Positions 8,700 through 18,561 are shown, counted from the stretch's first letter. The stretch is DNA of 64,000 nt from Pseudomonas sp. N40(2020) (GCF_014472415.1 NZ_JACSZV010000016.1:1-64000); one strand, 5' to 3'. The notes: generated by a model from the sequence alone, not told the origin. Program-made: numbers and translations.

Positions 8700-9902
8700 T
8701 CAGTGGCCAGTGACGATGCGCGCGGAGCTTTCGGCATAGGTCGGGCCGAGGCGGTCGAGGCGACCGCTCCACGCGGTGAGGGCCAGCGCCACCAACACCA
8801 CCAGACCACCGATCCACGCCGTGTGAATCAGGCCGATGTGCTCAACGATCAACCCTCCGCCCCACGCACCGCCGGCAATCCCCAGATTGAACGCGGCAAT
8901 ATTCAGCCCCGACGCCACATCCACCGCATTCGGGGTGTGATGTTCAGCCTGACGCACCACATACACCTGCAAGCCCGGCACGTTGCCGAACGCCACTGCG
9001 CCCCAGACCAGCACTGTCGCCAACGCCAACCAAGGATTGCCGGCAGTGAAGGTCAGCACGAACAACACCGCCGCGAGCAGGGCGAAGATGATTTTCAGCG
9101 CACTGATCGGCCCACGTTTGTCAGCCAGTTTGCCGCCCCAGATGTTGCCGACCGCCACTGACACGCCGTAGACCAGCAGCACCAGACTGACGGTGCTGGC
9201 GCTGAAGCCGGAAATGTCCTGAAGGATCGGCGCCAGAAACGTGAAGGCGATGAACGAGCCGCCGTAACCGATGGCCGTCATGGCGTACACCAGCAGCAGG
9301 CGAGGTTGTTTCAGCACTTGCAGCTGCTGCAGCAGAGACGCCGGTTTGCTGTGGGCAATGTTGTTCTGCACGTAGAGCAGGCTGCCAATGAACGCGATCA
9401 CACCCAGCGTCGAGACGGCGAGGAAGGTTTCACGCCAGCCGAAATGCTGGCCGATGAACGTGCCCAGAGGGACGCCAGTGACCAGCGCCACGGTCAGGCC
9501 AGTGAACATGATCGCAATCGCGCTGGCAGCTTTTTCCTTCGGCACCAGGCTGGTGGCGATGGTCGAGCCAATGGAGAAGAACACGCCGTGGGCAAGCCCC
9601 GTGACGATCCGCGCCAACACCAGCGATTCATAACTCGGCGCCATCCAGGCCAGCAGGTTGCCGAGGGTGAACAGCACCATCAGCGACAGCAGCAACAGTT
9701 TGCGCGGGACTTTGCCGGTGAGCGCGGTCAGCACCGGCGCGCCAATGGCGACGCCCAGTGCGTAGAGGCTGACCAGCAGGCCAGCGGAGGGAAGACTGAC
9801 GCCGAGATCGGCACCGATGGTAGGCAGCAGGCCAACGATGACGAACTCGGTCGTCCCGATGGCGAACGCGCTGAGAGTCAGCGCAAGCAAGGCAATGGGC
9901 AT
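8700..9902 (-). CDS. MFS transporter (AraJ/PbuE-like drug or sugar exporter group)
   Basis: 400 residues from the ATG at 9902, chosen because MPIALLALTLSAFAIGTTEF is the standard N-terminus of this group. Twelve hydrophobic segments are expected, with the signatures TEFVIVGLLP in helix 1 and ALGVAIGAPVL in helix 2. The family exports arabinose, purines or drugs by proton antiport; the substrate cannot be read from sequence. The divergent upstream region (9903-10243) separates it from the MscS-type gene. Confidence 0.87.
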   Translation of the reverse strand: MPIALLALTLSAFAIGTTEFVIVGLLPTIGADLGVSLPSAGLLVSLYALGVAIGAPVLTALTGKVPRKLLLLSLMVLFTLGNLLAWMAPSYESLVLARIVTGLAHGVFFSIGSTIATSLVPKEKAASAIAIMFTGLTVALVTGVPLGTFIGQHFGWRETFLAVSTLGVIAFIGSLLYVQNNIAHSKPASLLQQLQVLKQPRLLLVYAMTAIGYGGSFIAFTFLAPILQDISGFSASTVSLVLLVYGVSVAVGNIWGGKLADKRGPISALKIIFALLAAVLFVLTFTAGNPWLALATVLVWGAVAFGNVPGLQVYVVRQAEHHTPNAVDVASGLNIAAFNLGIAGGAWGGGLIVEHIGLIHTAWIGGLVVLVALALTAWSGRLDRLGPTYAESSARIVTGH

Positions 9903-10013
9903 GACGGCACTCCGGTAGGTTTGGATTGAGCGCAGTGTCGGAGTTTGCGGTGGGCGGAAAAATACCGGGGAGGGCATTTGATATTTGCCTTGGGCGCAAA
10001 GATCAAAGGCCTC

Positions 10014-10177
10014 CCCCCTCACCCCAACCCTCTCCCCCAGAGGGGGCGAGGGGGAAGGGAGCTGATCTTCATTGTTTTCGGAACTTGAGTTCGACGTTGG
10101 AAGCTCAGGTCGATGTACCTCGTGAGAACAACCCGGTCGGCTCCCTCTCCCTCCGGGAGAGGGCTGGGGTGAGGGCG
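10014..10177. repeat. Inverted pair of CCCTCACCCC-type palindromic elements
   Basis: CCCTCACCCCAACCCTCTCC at about 10017-10036 and its near reverse complement at 10155-10175, each with its own internal GAGGG/CCCTC palindrome, are 120 bases apart. The same pair recurs at 63099-63245. They fill most of the 341-base gap 9903-10243, which otherwise holds only the divergent promoters. Confidence 0.8.
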
Positions 10178-10243
10178 ATCTTGAACTTGCCAGGCAAATG
10201 CCGATCAGTTCCTTACAGGTTCAGCCAACGGGAGATCGGAGTT

Positions 10244-12349
10244 TTGATCAAGTTCAGGATCGCCATTCTGCTGGGAGCATTGTTGTTTCTCGGTGCCAAC
10301 GAGCTCGAAGCCGCCGCGCTGCCGGGTCTTCCTGCCGCCACAGAGGAGGCGGCCAAACCCGAGCCGATTGTCCAGGGCGGACTGCTCGGTGCCATCAGTT
10401 CGAGCATCGATGACGTACAAGACAAACTCGACCTCAACGAACATCTGGTCGACGCCTGGCGCCTGCGTGCCGACCGCGCCGCCGATGAAGTCGACAAACT
10501 GGTCAATCAACCGTCGAACCGTTCGGGCTGGAGCGTTGCCGGGGATTTTCTGATGTTGTCCGGTGTCTGGCTCGGTAGCTTCGCTCTGCTGACCGTGCTC
10601 GGCAGCCTGTTGGCCAAACGTCTGCGCGAGGGCCGCTGGTTTCGTACGCGCCAGCGCAGTCAGGATCTGCTCGGCTACCTGCTGCCCTATACCGTGCCGG
10701 CGCTGATCTGTTTGCCACTGACGTTGTACGTCAGCCACTTTTTGCAAGCCTCGGTGGGGCGAGCGCTGGCGTTGTGTTTTGCCTACGCGACCAGCAGCGG
10801 CATCTTTTCCACGTCGATGCTGCTGTGCGTGGTGGTGATGTTCAATGTCGGCCACAAACGCCCGGCCGCGCGGATCATTCGCCGTTATTGCCCGCGACCG
10901 CTGTTCCTGATCGGTTTCCTCGCCGCCCTCAGCGATGCGCTGACAAGCCCGCAGATCGCCCGGCAATTGGGTGGGAACATCACCAGCAGCGTTGCGGTGT
11001 TCACCGGGCTGATTGCCTCGGTCATCTTTGGCCTGGTGGTGATTCGCCTACGCCGTCCGGTGGCGCACCTGATCCGCAATCGTTCGCTGAGCCAGCGTCT
11101 GAAACAGCCGTCATTGCAGGAGTCACTGCGGATTTTTTCCGGGCTGTGGTATTGGCCCATCGTGCTGATGGTGCTGGTGTCGGCGGTGAGTCTGATCGGC
11201 ATTGGCGAAGATAATCAAAAGGCCCTGCGTTGCGCGTTGTTCACCACGGTTCTGCTGATCGGCACGGTATTTCTCAGCACCATCCTCCAGCACCTGTTCA
11301 AGTCGCATAAAGCCGCAGCGATCCAGCGCAGTAGTGCCTACAAGGAGCGGTTTCTCAGTCTGTTGCATGCCTTGCTGCGGATCGTCATCGCGATTGCCTT
11401 CATCGATATCCTCGGGCGGATCTGGGGCGTGTCGCTGCTCGATTTCGCCCAGAGCAGCACCGTTGGCCGGGCGATCAGTAACGCACTGAGCAGCATTGGC
11501 CTGATCTTCCTGGTGACGTGGCTGCTGTGGGTGGTGCTCGACACGGCGATTCAGGAAGCGCTGAAACCACCGGTCAGCAAACGCGCGGCGCGCCAGCCCA
11601 GCACCCGGGTGAAAACCATTCTGCCGCTGCTGCGCAACGCGATCAAAATCATCCTCGTGGTGATCTGCGCGATCACCACCATGGCCAACCTGGGAATCAA
11701 TGTGGCGCCGCTGCTGGCAGGTGCCGGGGTGGTCGGTCTGGCCATCGGTTTCGGTTCGCAACAGCTGGTTCAGGATGTGATCACCGGTTTGTTCATCATC
11801 ATCGAAGACACCCTGTCGATCGGCGATTGGGTGGTGCTCGATTCCGGGCATGCCGGCACGGTCGAAGGGCTGACCATTCGCACCCTGCGCCTGCGTGACG
11901 GCAAGGGCTTTGTCCACTCGGTGCCGTTTGGCCAGATCAAGGCTGTCACCAACCAATCGCGGCAGTTCGCCTATGCGTTCTTCTCGGTGCAATTCACCTA
12001 CGACACGGATGTGGAAAAGGCGATCGAGCTGATCCGCGAGACTGGCGATTCGATCCGCGAAGACCCGTTCCTCAAGTACAACCTGCAAGGGCCGCTGGAT
12101 GTGTTTGGCGTGGACAAGATGGATCTCAACGGCGTGGTGCTGACGGCGCAGTTCCGCACGGTGTCGGGCGGGCAATACGCGGTGAGCCGGGCGTTCAACC
12201 AGCGTTTGAAAAAGCTTGTGGATAACAGCCCGTGGGTGCATTTCGCGCAGACTTATCCACAGCAGGTTTTGTTGCCCAAACGCGAGCCGGCGGATGATGT
12301 GGTGCCGGAGCATCCCTCAGTGGTGTTGCCACAGCAATCGCTCACCTGA
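10244..12349 (+). CDS. MscS-family mechanosensitive channel (YbiO-like)
   Basis: 701 residues from a TTG at 10244. This start gives a clear signal peptide (MIKFRIAILLGALLFLGANE, ending near LEAA) and has GGAG nine bases upstream; the nearest in-frame ATG is far upstream in repeat DNA. A periplasmic N-terminal domain is followed by about ten membrane segments. The pore-lining MscS helix is seen in LLAGAGVVGLAIGFGSQQLV, followed by the beta domain (LSIGDWVVLDSGHAGTVEGL). Length and layout match E. coli YbiO. Opens on membrane tension to release solutes in osmotic downshock. Confidence 0.87.
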   Translation: MIKFRIAILLGALLFLGANELEAAALPGLPAATEEAAKPEPIVQGGLLGAISSSIDDVQDKLDLNEHLVDAWRLRADRAADEVDKLVNQPSNRSGWSVAGDFLMLSGVWLGSFALLTVLGSLLAKRLREGRWFRTRQRSQDLLGYLLPYTVPALICLPLTLYVSHFLQASVGRALALCFAYATSSGIFSTSMLLCVVVMFNVGHKRPAARIIRRYCPRPLFLIGFLAALSDALTSPQIARQLGGNITSSVAVFTGLIASVIFGLVVIRLRRPVAHLIRNRSLSQRLKQPSLQESLRIFSGLWYWPIVLMVLVSAVSLIGIGEDNQKALRCALFTTVLLIGTVFLSTILQHLFKSHKAAAIQRSSAYKERFLSLLHALLRIVIAIAFIDILGRIWGVSLLDFAQSSTVGRAISNALSSIGLIFLVTWLLWVVLDTAIQEALKPPVSKRAARQPSTRVKTILPLLRNAIKIILVVICAITTMANLGINVAPLLAGAGVVGLAIGFGSQQLVQDVITGLFIIIEDTLSIGDWVVLDSGHAGTVEGLTIRTLRLRDGKGFVHSVPFGQIKAVTNQSRQFAYAFFSVQFTYDTDVEKAIELIRETGDSIREDPFLKYNLQGPLDVFGVDKMDLNGVVLTAQFRTVSGGQYAVSRAFNQRLKKLVDNSPWVHFAQTYPQQVLLPKREPADDVVPEHPSVVLPQQSLT

Positions 12350-12531
12350 CTGCAAGATGGTGTGGTGGGAGTGCTGGCCCCTTCGCGAGCAAATCCCGGC
12401 CATCGACACTTTACGGGTGACGGTTGCGCACTAAACCCGCAAAATGCAACGATTCCGGCAATTATCGACGACGGCGCCACAAGCATCGTCGCCAAAGCCA
12501 TCGTTCCAATCAGACTGGGCCTGCTGACTCT

Positions 12532-13416
12532 ATGCGAATGCGCCTTATGTTACTGGGCGGCGGAAATGCCCTTGGGCAGGCGCTGATTCGCCTCGGTGCG
12601 GAAGAAGACATCGGTTTCCTCGCCCCCCGCCCCCCCGAAGACGGCTGGGATGCCGCGAGCCTGACGCAACTGCTCGACGACACCCGTCCCGATGCGTTGA
12701 TCAACCTTGCCTACTATTTCGACTGGTTCCAGGCCGAGACTGTCAGCGAAAGCCGCATGGCCGGGCAGGAACGCGCGATCGAGCGGCTGGCCGAACTGTG
12801 CCAGCATCACAACATCGTCCTTGTGCAACCCTCCAGTTATCGGGTGTTCGACGGCTCGCGTGCCACCGCCTACAGCGAAAAAGACGAACCGGTGCCGCTG
12901 GGCCTGCGCGGTCAAGCGTTGTGGCGCATCGAACAAAGTGTTCGCGCGACGTGCCCGCAACACGTGTTGCTGCGTTTCGGCTGGCTGCTTGATGACAGCC
13001 CCGACGGCACCCTCGGACGTTTCCTTGCCCGCGCCGAGCAACCGGAAGAATTGCTCATGGCGGATGATCGCCGGGGTAATCCAACACCGGTCGACGACGC
13101 CGCCCGGGTGATCATTTCGGTGCTCAAGCAACTCGATTGCGCAGCGCCGCTGTGGGGCACTTATCACTACGCCGGCCACGAGGCGACCACACCGCTGGCG
13201 CTGGGTCAGGCGATTCTGACCGAGGCCCGTAGCCTGCACGCACTGGCCATCGAAGCGCCGACCGCCCAGGCCCACGCCGCGCGACCGGACGCCGCCGAAG
13301 AACCGCAACACGCGGTGCTCGCCTGCAAGAAAATTCTGCACACTTTCGGGATCAAACCGCGCGCCTGGCGTGCCGCGCTCCCGAGCTTACTGGATAGGTT
13401 CTACCGTCATGGCTGA
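12532..13416 (+). CDS. RmlD-like SDR-family sugar-nucleotide reductase
   Basis: 294 residues from the ATG at 12532 (a second ATG lies six bases on). N-terminal Rossmann motif MLLGGGNALGQAL, an Asn-Leu-Ala-Tyr-Tyr segment near residue 60, and a central VQPSSYRVFDG like the RmlD/SDR active site; the YxxxK pair is not convincing. Overlaps the following epimerase gene by eight bases, so they are co-translated. Likely acts on a nucleotide-linked sugar; the exact reaction is unknown. Confidence 0.75.
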   Translation: MRMRLMLLGGGNALGQALIRLGAEEDIGFLAPRPPEDGWDAASLTQLLDDTRPDALINLAYYFDWFQAETVSESRMAGQERAIERLAELCQHHNIVLVQPSSYRVFDGSRATAYSEKDEPVPLGLRGQALWRIEQSVRATCPQHVLLRFGWLLDDSPDGTLGRFLARAEQPEELLMADDRRGNPTPVDDAARVIISVLKQLDCAAPLWGTYHYAGHEATTPLALGQAILTEARSLHALAIEAPTAQAHAARPDAAEEPQHAVLACKKILHTFGIKPRAWRAALPSLLDRFYRHG

Positions 13417-14338
13417 AGGTACTGTTTTAATCACCGGCGGAGCCGGTTTCATCGGCTCGCATCTGACCGACGCCTTGCTCGCCAAAGGGCATTCGGTTCG
13501 GGTACTGGACGATCTGTCGACCGGCAAGCGCAGCAACCTGCCGCTGCACAATCCCAAGGTTGAATTGATCGTTGGCGATGTCGCCGACGCTGCGCTCGTT
13601 GCCCAGGCGATGCAAGGCTGCAGCGCAGTCGCCCACCTGGCGGCGGTGGCTTCGGTGCAGGCGTCGGTGGATGATCCGGTGAAGACTCACCAGAGCAACT
13701 TCATCGGCACCTTGAATGTCTGCGAAGCCATGCGTCTGGCCGGGGTCAAGCGTGTGTTGTACGCCTCCAGCGCAGCGGTGTACGGCAACAATGGCGAGGG
13801 CGAGTCGATCGATGAAGACACGCCAAAGGCTCCGCTGACGCCCTACGCGTCGGACAAACTGGCCGGCGAGCATTACTTCGATTTCTATCGCCGCCAGCAT
13901 GGTCTGGAACCGGCGATCTTCCGCTTCTTCAACATCTTCGGGCCGCGTCAGGATCCGTCCTCGCCGTATTCCGGTGTGATCAGCATTTTCAGCGAACGCG
14001 CGCAGAATGGCTTACCGATCACCGTGTTCGGCGATGGCGAACAGACGCGTGATTTCCTGTATGTCGAGGATCTGGTCGATATTCTGGTGCAGGCGATCGA
14101 AAAGCCTGATGTGGACGTGGGACCTGTGAATGTTGGCTGGAACGAGGCGATGAGCCTCAAGCAGATGCTTGTAGCCCTGCAGTCAGTGGTCGGCGAGTTG
14201 CCACCGGTCAGCTACGGCCCGGCACGCTCCGGCGACATCCGCCACTCGCGGGCGAACAACCGGCGGTTGCTGGAGCGGTTCAAACTGCCACAGCAGACGC
14301 CGATGAGCGTGGGGCTGGCGCGGTTGCTCGGAAAATAG
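13409..14338 (+). CDS. NAD-dependent sugar-nucleotide epimerase/dehydratase
   Basis: 309 residues from the ATG at 13409. Rossmann motif VLITGGAGFIGSHL at 6-19, catalytic SSAAVYG and a Tyr-x-x-x-Lys (YASDK) near 145, and IFGPRQDP typical of UDP-GlcNAc/UDP-glucose 4-epimerases and WbpP-like enzymes. Translationally coupled to the preceding RmlD-like gene. The pair may make one unusual sugar for lipopolysaccharide or exopolysaccharide, but no glycosyltransferase is nearby. Confidence 0.87.
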   Translation: MAEGTVLITGGAGFIGSHLTDALLAKGHSVRVLDDLSTGKRSNLPLHNPKVELIVGDVADAALVAQAMQGCSAVAHLAAVASVQASVDDPVKTHQSNFIGTLNVCEAMRLAGVKRVLYASSAAVYGNNGEGESIDEDTPKAPLTPYASDKLAGEHYFDFYRRQHGLEPAIFRFFNIFGPRQDPSSPYSGVISIFSERAQNGLPITVFGDGEQTRDFLYVEDLVDILVQAIEKPDVDVGPVNVGWNEAMSLKQMLVALQSVVGELPPVSYGPARSGDIRHSRANNRRLLERFKLPQQTPMSVGLARLLGK

Positions 14339-14353
14339 CATTACCGCAGACAT

Positions 14354-14385
14354 GAAAAAGGCGCCTTTTGACAGGCGCCTTTTTC
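14354..14385 (+). terminator. Rho-independent terminator after the epimerase
   Basis: GAAAAAGGCGCC-TTTTGACA-GGCGCCTTTTTC: a 12-pair stem with T tract, starting 15 bases past the epimerase stop. It is symmetric, so it could also stop transcription from the ompW side. Confidence 0.88.
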
Positions 14386-14407
14386 ACGGCCGGAATTTAT
14401 CTCAATC

Positions 14408-14436
14408 CCTGTGGCGAGGGGATTTATCCCCGATCG
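14408..14436. repeat. REP-like palindrome
   Basis: CCTGTGGCGAGGGGATTTAT followed by CCCCGATCG, a dispersed pseudomonad palindrome of the TGTGGCGAGGG type, between the epimerase and ompW. Confidence 0.6.
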
Positions 14437-14517
14437 ACTGTGCAGCAGTCGCCTTCAGTTCAAGCTGCTCACCACCAAGCCTCATTCACCACCACGTGAA
14501 CGTTCTGTAAACCGGGC

Positions 14518-15216
14518 TTAGAACTTATAGCCCAAACCCACCATGTAGATGAACGGATCCACATCCACGTTCACCCGTGCGCGAGTACCCGGCGCCACAG
14601 CGTTGTTCTCCACAGTCGCGCGAGTATCGATATCGATGTAGCGCACTTGAGCGTTGAGCATGATGTTGTCGGTCAGCATGTAGTCCGCACCCACTTGCCA
14701 CGCCAGACCCCAGGAATTCTTCGCCTTGAAATTGCTGAAACCATTGGCGCTGGCTTCGCTGCCGACGTGCTCGTCATAAATCCAGGTGTAGTTGATGCCG
14801 CCGCCGACATACGGTTGAAACGGCGACTTCGAATCCAGCGGGTAGTAGACGACGCTGAGGGTCGGTGGCAGGTGTTTCAGGGTGCCGAGTTTGCCGTTTG
14901 CTGCTGGCAGGGCAGTGCCTTTGATCTTCACATCATGTTCGAACGGCGTGGCGGCGAGCAGCTCGATACCGACGTGGTTGGTGAGCATGTAAGCGAAGTT
15001 CAGGCCCAGTTGAGTGTCGCTGCTCATGGTCGCCTTGCCGCCCAGATTGGTGCCGCTCAGCGGACCCTGATCGACCTTGACGCTGGAGCTGTCGGCCTTC
15101 GGGTTGACGGTGATTGCACCGGCACGAATCAGGATGTCGCCGGCTTCGTGAGCGTGGGCGAGCGGGGCTGCGAGCGCGAGGGCAAACAGCGAGGCGCTGA
15201 GCAAGGACTTGTTCAT
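14518..15216 (-). CDS. ompW: OmpW-family outer-membrane protein
   Basis: 232 residues. Signal peptide MNKSLLSASLFALALAAPLA with a cleavage site near AHA, then HEAGDILIRAGAITVNPKAD, the OmpW family start. An eight-stranded barrel ends with an aromatic residue (GLGYKF), the signal for outer-membrane insertion. Forms a narrow hydrophobic channel for small apolar molecules. It stands alone with its own promoter region (15217-15374). Confidence 0.93.
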   Translation of the reverse strand: MNKSLLSASLFALALAAPLAHAHEAGDILIRAGAITVNPKADSSSVKVDQGPLSGTNLGGKATMSSDTQLGLNFAYMLTNHVGIELLAATPFEHDVKIKGTALPAANGKLGTLKHLPPTLSVVYYPLDSKSPFQPYVGGGINYTWIYDEHVGSEASANGFSNFKAKNSWGLAWQVGADYMLTDNIMLNAQVRYIDIDTRATVENNAVAPGTRARVNVDVDPFIYMVGLGYKF

Positions 15217-15374
15217 GGGGGCTCCAAAAGGACGTTAAAAGTTTCTGATGTCCTATGGTACGAAGCCAACTGATACGGTCTTTTGACTCAGCTCAATGAA
15301 ACAGTGAAGGGGCAGGCTTTTGTGGAACCTTTGTCAGCAATGAGGCCCTTACAAACAACACAGAACTGTCGGAT

Positions 15375-15908
15375 TCACTCCGGCAGCTCATACACATAAA
15401 TCTTGTCCGCCTCCATCTGATACCCGGCATCCGCCAGTTCGCTGCTCGACGCTTTAACCTGCATCGGCCCTTCGACCCAATACGGCTGATACAACTCATC
15501 GAGCTTCACGCCCAACTCGCTTTTCACATGCACGATCTGGTTCGACGGCGGTGGCGGCACATGGATGCAGGCGCCGAAATACGGCACCAGCAAGAAGTCC
15601 GTGGTGCGTCCTTCTTCATTGACCTCCAGCGGCACGATGTAGCCCGGCAGACGAATGTTCTGACCATCGAGTGATTGCACAACCGGAGCATTCGGCATGT
15701 CCTGTTTCGCCGCTGGCGCGGCTTCGGCAGACAGCGCATCGCTCATCTTCGACAGATCGTGCAGCGGGGTCATGTTCGGCACTTCCGGCGCCGCGTCCGG
15801 CGGGATCATTTCCGACCAGGTCAAATCTTTCGGCGCCGCCGCCCACACGGGCAGGGCGACCAGCAACAACAGCGCGAGCACGGCGCGGGGCATGGAAAAC
15901 ATCCTCAT
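15375..15908 (-). CDS. DUF3299 exported protein of the zinc-type ABC operon
   Basis: 177 residues from the ATG at 15908, which overlaps the permease stop as ATGA. Signal peptide MRMFSMPRAVLALLLLVALP with cleavage near AAA. The DUF3299 core contains LVPYFGACIHVPPPPSNQIV, whose conserved Cys and His could bind a metal. Last gene of a four-gene unit like the Vibrio zinc-acquisition Zrg operon, where a DUF3299 protein accompanies an ABC pump. Periplasmic metal handling is inferred. Confidence 0.82.
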   Translation of the reverse strand: MRMFSMPRAVLALLLLVALPVWAAAPKDLTWSEMIPPDAAPEVPNMTPLHDLSKMSDALSAEAAPAAKQDMPNAPVVQSLDGQNIRLPGYIVPLEVNEEGRTTDFLLVPYFGACIHVPPPPSNQIVHVKSELGVKLDELYQPYWVEGPMQVKASSSELADAGYQMEADKIYVYELPE

Positions 15909-17170
15909 AAACGAATCGACAGGCCATCGGCCAAGGATTGGCGATACGCGCGCCAGGCCGGCACGCTGCCCATCAGCAGCGCGGCCGCCAGAATGCCACC
16001 GAGCAGCGTCCATTCATACTCGCTCGGCCACGCCAGCGGCAGGAACAATCCGTAATTGGCCTGCACATAACCCTGCGCAGCAGCGATGCCGATATACAGC
16101 AACGCCAGCCCGGCGATCACCCCGGTCAACGCCAAGGCAAAGGCTTCCAGCACCAGCAGGCTCGCGATGTGCCACGGCCGCGCACCGGCCGAACGCAGAA
16201 TCGCCATCTCGCGGCGACGCTCGTTAAGGCTGGTGAGAATCGCCGTGAGCATGCCGATCAAACCGGTCAGCACCACGAACAGCGAGACTACAAACAGCGC
16301 TTTCTCGGCGGTGCTCATCAGGCTCCACAATTCCTGCAAGGCCACACCCGGCAGGATCGCCAACATTGGCTCACCACGGAATTCATTGATCTCGCGTTGC
16401 AGCGAGAAAGTGGAAATCTTGCTGTTGAGGCCAAGCATGAACGCGGTGATCGCTTGCGGCGTCAGGTCCATGTTGCGCGCCTGATCGGCCGTGATCCGCC
16501 CGTTGCCCCGCGCGGGCACGCCGTTGTGCCAGTCAATGTGAATCGCCTCCATGCCGCCGAGGCTGATGTGCAACGTGCGATCCACCGGGGTGCCGGTGCG
16601 CTTCAGAATGCCGACCACGGTGAACGGTTTGTCATCGTGTTTGACCAGACTGATCGCCGCCACGCCATGGGCCAGGACCAGTTTGTCGCCGAGCTTGTAA
16701 TGCAGCGCGTCGGCGACTTCGGCGCCGAGCACTACTTCAAACGGATCGGTGGCAAACGCGCGGCCATCGGCCAGTTGCAGGTGCTGCTGGCGGCCGTACT
16801 GGTAATGCTCGAAATACGCTTCGGTGGTGCCCATCACCCGGTAGCCACGATGGGAATCGCCGAGGGACATCGGGATCGCCCACTTCACTTTCGGGTTATT
16901 GGCGAAGTGTTCGAAGCTGTCCCAGCGGATGTTGTTGGTGGCGTTGCCGATGCGGAACACCGAGTACAGCAACAGATTCACCGAACCCGAGCGGGCGCCG
17001 ACGATCAGATCAGTTCCGCTGATGGTGCTGGCGAAACTGGCTTTGGCCTCGGTGCGCACGCGCTCGACGGCGAGCAGCAAGCAGACCGACAGGGCGATGG
17101 CGAATGCGGTGAGCAACGCGGTGAAGCGGCGGTTGGCCAGGCTGGCCATGGCCAGACGAAACAGATACAT
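15905..17170 (-). CDS. ABC transporter permease (FtsX/MacB type)
   Basis: 421 residues. One N-terminal membrane segment (ALLTAFAIALSVCLLLAVE), a large periplasmic domain (about 45-265), and three C-terminal segments (280-305, 335-365, 385-405): the MacB/LolC topology. Such permeases drive periplasmic or outer-membrane events rather than importing solutes. Followed by DUF3299 (four-base overlap) and preceded by its ATPase with one base between. The ZrgA-like and DUF3299 partners point to zinc. Confidence 0.85.
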   Translation of the reverse strand: MYLFRLAMASLANRRFTALLTAFAIALSVCLLLAVERVRTEAKASFASTISGTDLIVGARSGSVNLLLYSVFRIGNATNNIRWDSFEHFANNPKVKWAIPMSLGDSHRGYRVMGTTEAYFEHYQYGRQQHLQLADGRAFATDPFEVVLGAEVADALHYKLGDKLVLAHGVAAISLVKHDDKPFTVVGILKRTGTPVDRTLHISLGGMEAIHIDWHNGVPARGNGRITADQARNMDLTPQAITAFMLGLNSKISTFSLQREINEFRGEPMLAILPGVALQELWSLMSTAEKALFVVSLFVVLTGLIGMLTAILTSLNERRREMAILRSAGARPWHIASLLVLEAFALALTGVIAGLALLYIGIAAAQGYVQANYGLFLPLAWPSEYEWTLLGGILAAALLMGSVPAWRAYRQSLADGLSIRL

Positions 17171-17171
17171 C

Positions 17172-17906
17172 TCAGACCTCGGCAGACGTGGCGGCGCGAT
17201 TGAGTTCGGCCAGTGACAGGTGACGGTCGAACAGCGGCGCCAGACTTTGGTCGTGGCTGACGAACAACAGACTCGAACCGGCCTCGCGGCATTCGGCGAA
17301 CAACAGGCGAATGAAGTTTTCCCGAGCGTCGTAATCCAGCGCCGAGGTGGGTTCGTCGGCGATCACCAGTTCCGGCTGTCCGATCAAGGCACGGGCGGCG
17401 GCGACCCTTTGTTGCTGGCCGATCGACAACGAGTCGGCGCGGCGACTGAGGATGCTTTCGTCCTTCAAACCCAAGTGAGCAAGCAGGGTGGCGGCGGCTT
17501 GATCGACGCTGCCATGACGCTGCTTCGCCCGTTCGGCACGCAGCCTGGAGAAGTGGCAGGGCAGTTCGACGTTCTCACGCACCGAGAGAAACGGCAGCAG
17601 GTTGAACTGCTGGAAGATATAGCCGGTGTGATCGACGCGGAAGGTGTCGCGGGCGCCGGCGGACAGTGCGGTCAGTTCCTGGCCGAGCAGGCGAATGCTG
17701 CCGCGATCGGGTTTCTGCACACCGCCGAGCAGGCCGAGCAGGGTGGTCTTGCCGCTGCCGCTGGGGCCTTTGAGGAACAGGGTTTCACCCGGCTCCAGAC
17801 GAAACGCCGGGATGTCCAGCAGCGGCGGGTGGCCGGGCCAACTGAAGCCCAGGTCGGACAGTTCGATGAGTGCTTGGGTCATGGCGCCAGTTTCAAAAGT
17901 TTTCAT
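17172..17906 (-). CDS. ABC transporter ATP-binding protein
   Basis: 244 residues, with an alternative ATG eight codons in at 17882. Walker A (GPSGSGKTTLLGLL), Q-loop (YIFQQFNLLPFL), signature LSIGQQQRVAAA and Walker B LVIADEPTSALD are all intact, of the LolD/MacB ATPase group. The first ATG has AGGGG just upstream, contributed by the edge of a TGTAGGAG-type repeat. Pairs with the adjacent FtsX-type permease. Confidence 0.88.
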   Translation of the reverse strand: MKTFETGAMTQALIELSDLGFSWPGHPPLLDIPAFRLEPGETLFLKGPSGSGKTTLLGLLGGVQKPDRGSIRLLGQELTALSAGARDTFRVDHTGYIFQQFNLLPFLSVRENVELPCHFSRLRAERAKQRHGSVDQAAATLLAHLGLKDESILSRRADSLSIGQQQRVAAARALIGQPELVIADEPTSALDYDARENFIRLLFAECREAGSSLLFVSHDQSLAPLFDRHLSLAELNRAATSAEV

Positions 17907-17931
17907 AGCCCCTGTAGGAGCAGCGTTGGAA

Positions 17932-18525
17932 TCAGAACTTCAGCGCAGCAGCCTTGGCCGTCACTTCGGTGCCTTGCTGACCGCTGGCACTGATCAGTTG
18001 TACCTGAATTTTCTGCGTCGCCGGGAAGGTGCTGAAAATGTTCGCCAGATCCAGCGTCTTCAAGGCGCCCGGAGCTGCGCACTTGAACTGATAGTGCGCG
18101 TGGATTTCGCTGTGGTCGTGATGATGCTCGTGGCCGTCCTTGCCCGCTTCCCCGTCGTCGTGATCATCGGCATCCGGCTTGTCACCGAACAACGGACTTT
18201 CCAGTTCCTGACTCACCACTTTGCAACCGGCAGCGGCTGGCAGCTTGAACAGCGTCAGAGGCTTTTCCAGTTGGGCGCGGGCGGCGGCGACTTTGGCCTT
18301 GTCGGCATCCGTGGTGGCGGCGTGTTCGAAACCGACCAGGTTCATCGCCGGGCTTTCCAGCTCCAGTTCCAGAGTCTGGCCATCCAGAGCGGCGTTCAAA
18401 CGACCGACGCCATGTTCATGTGCGCCAAGGCTGCCGTGTTCATGATCGTGGTCATGCTCATCAGCAGCATGGGCGATGGCCAGCGGCAACAGGGCAAACG
18501 GCAAAACGAGCAGCAGACGACGCAT
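17932..18525 (-). CDS. zrgA: ZrgA-like DUF2796 periplasmic zinc-binding protein
   Basis: 197 residues with signal peptide MRRLLLVLPFALLPLAIAHA. Two histidine/aspartate-rich stretches (residues 23-38, EHDHDHEHGSLGAHEHG; and about 115-140, DDHDDGEAGKDGHEHHHDH) are typical metal-chelating loops of DUF2796 proteins. First gene of the operon, 25 bases before the ATPase gene. A Zur-box-like palindrome lies 37-49 bases upstream, so induction by zinc starvation is expected. Symbol used by analogy with the Vibrio system. Confidence 0.82.
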   Translation of the reverse strand: MRRLLLVLPFALLPLAIAHAADEHDHDHEHGSLGAHEHGVGRLNAALDGQTLELELESPAMNLVGFEHAATTDADKAKVAAARAQLEKPLTLFKLPAAAGCKVVSQELESPLFGDKPDADDHDDGEAGKDGHEHHHDHSEIHAHYQFKCAAPGALKTLDLANIFSTFPATQKIQVQLISASGQQGTEVTAKAAALKF

Positions 18526-18561
18526 GGCGGTCTCCGGAAAGTAAAGTGAAGAGTTTGTTAT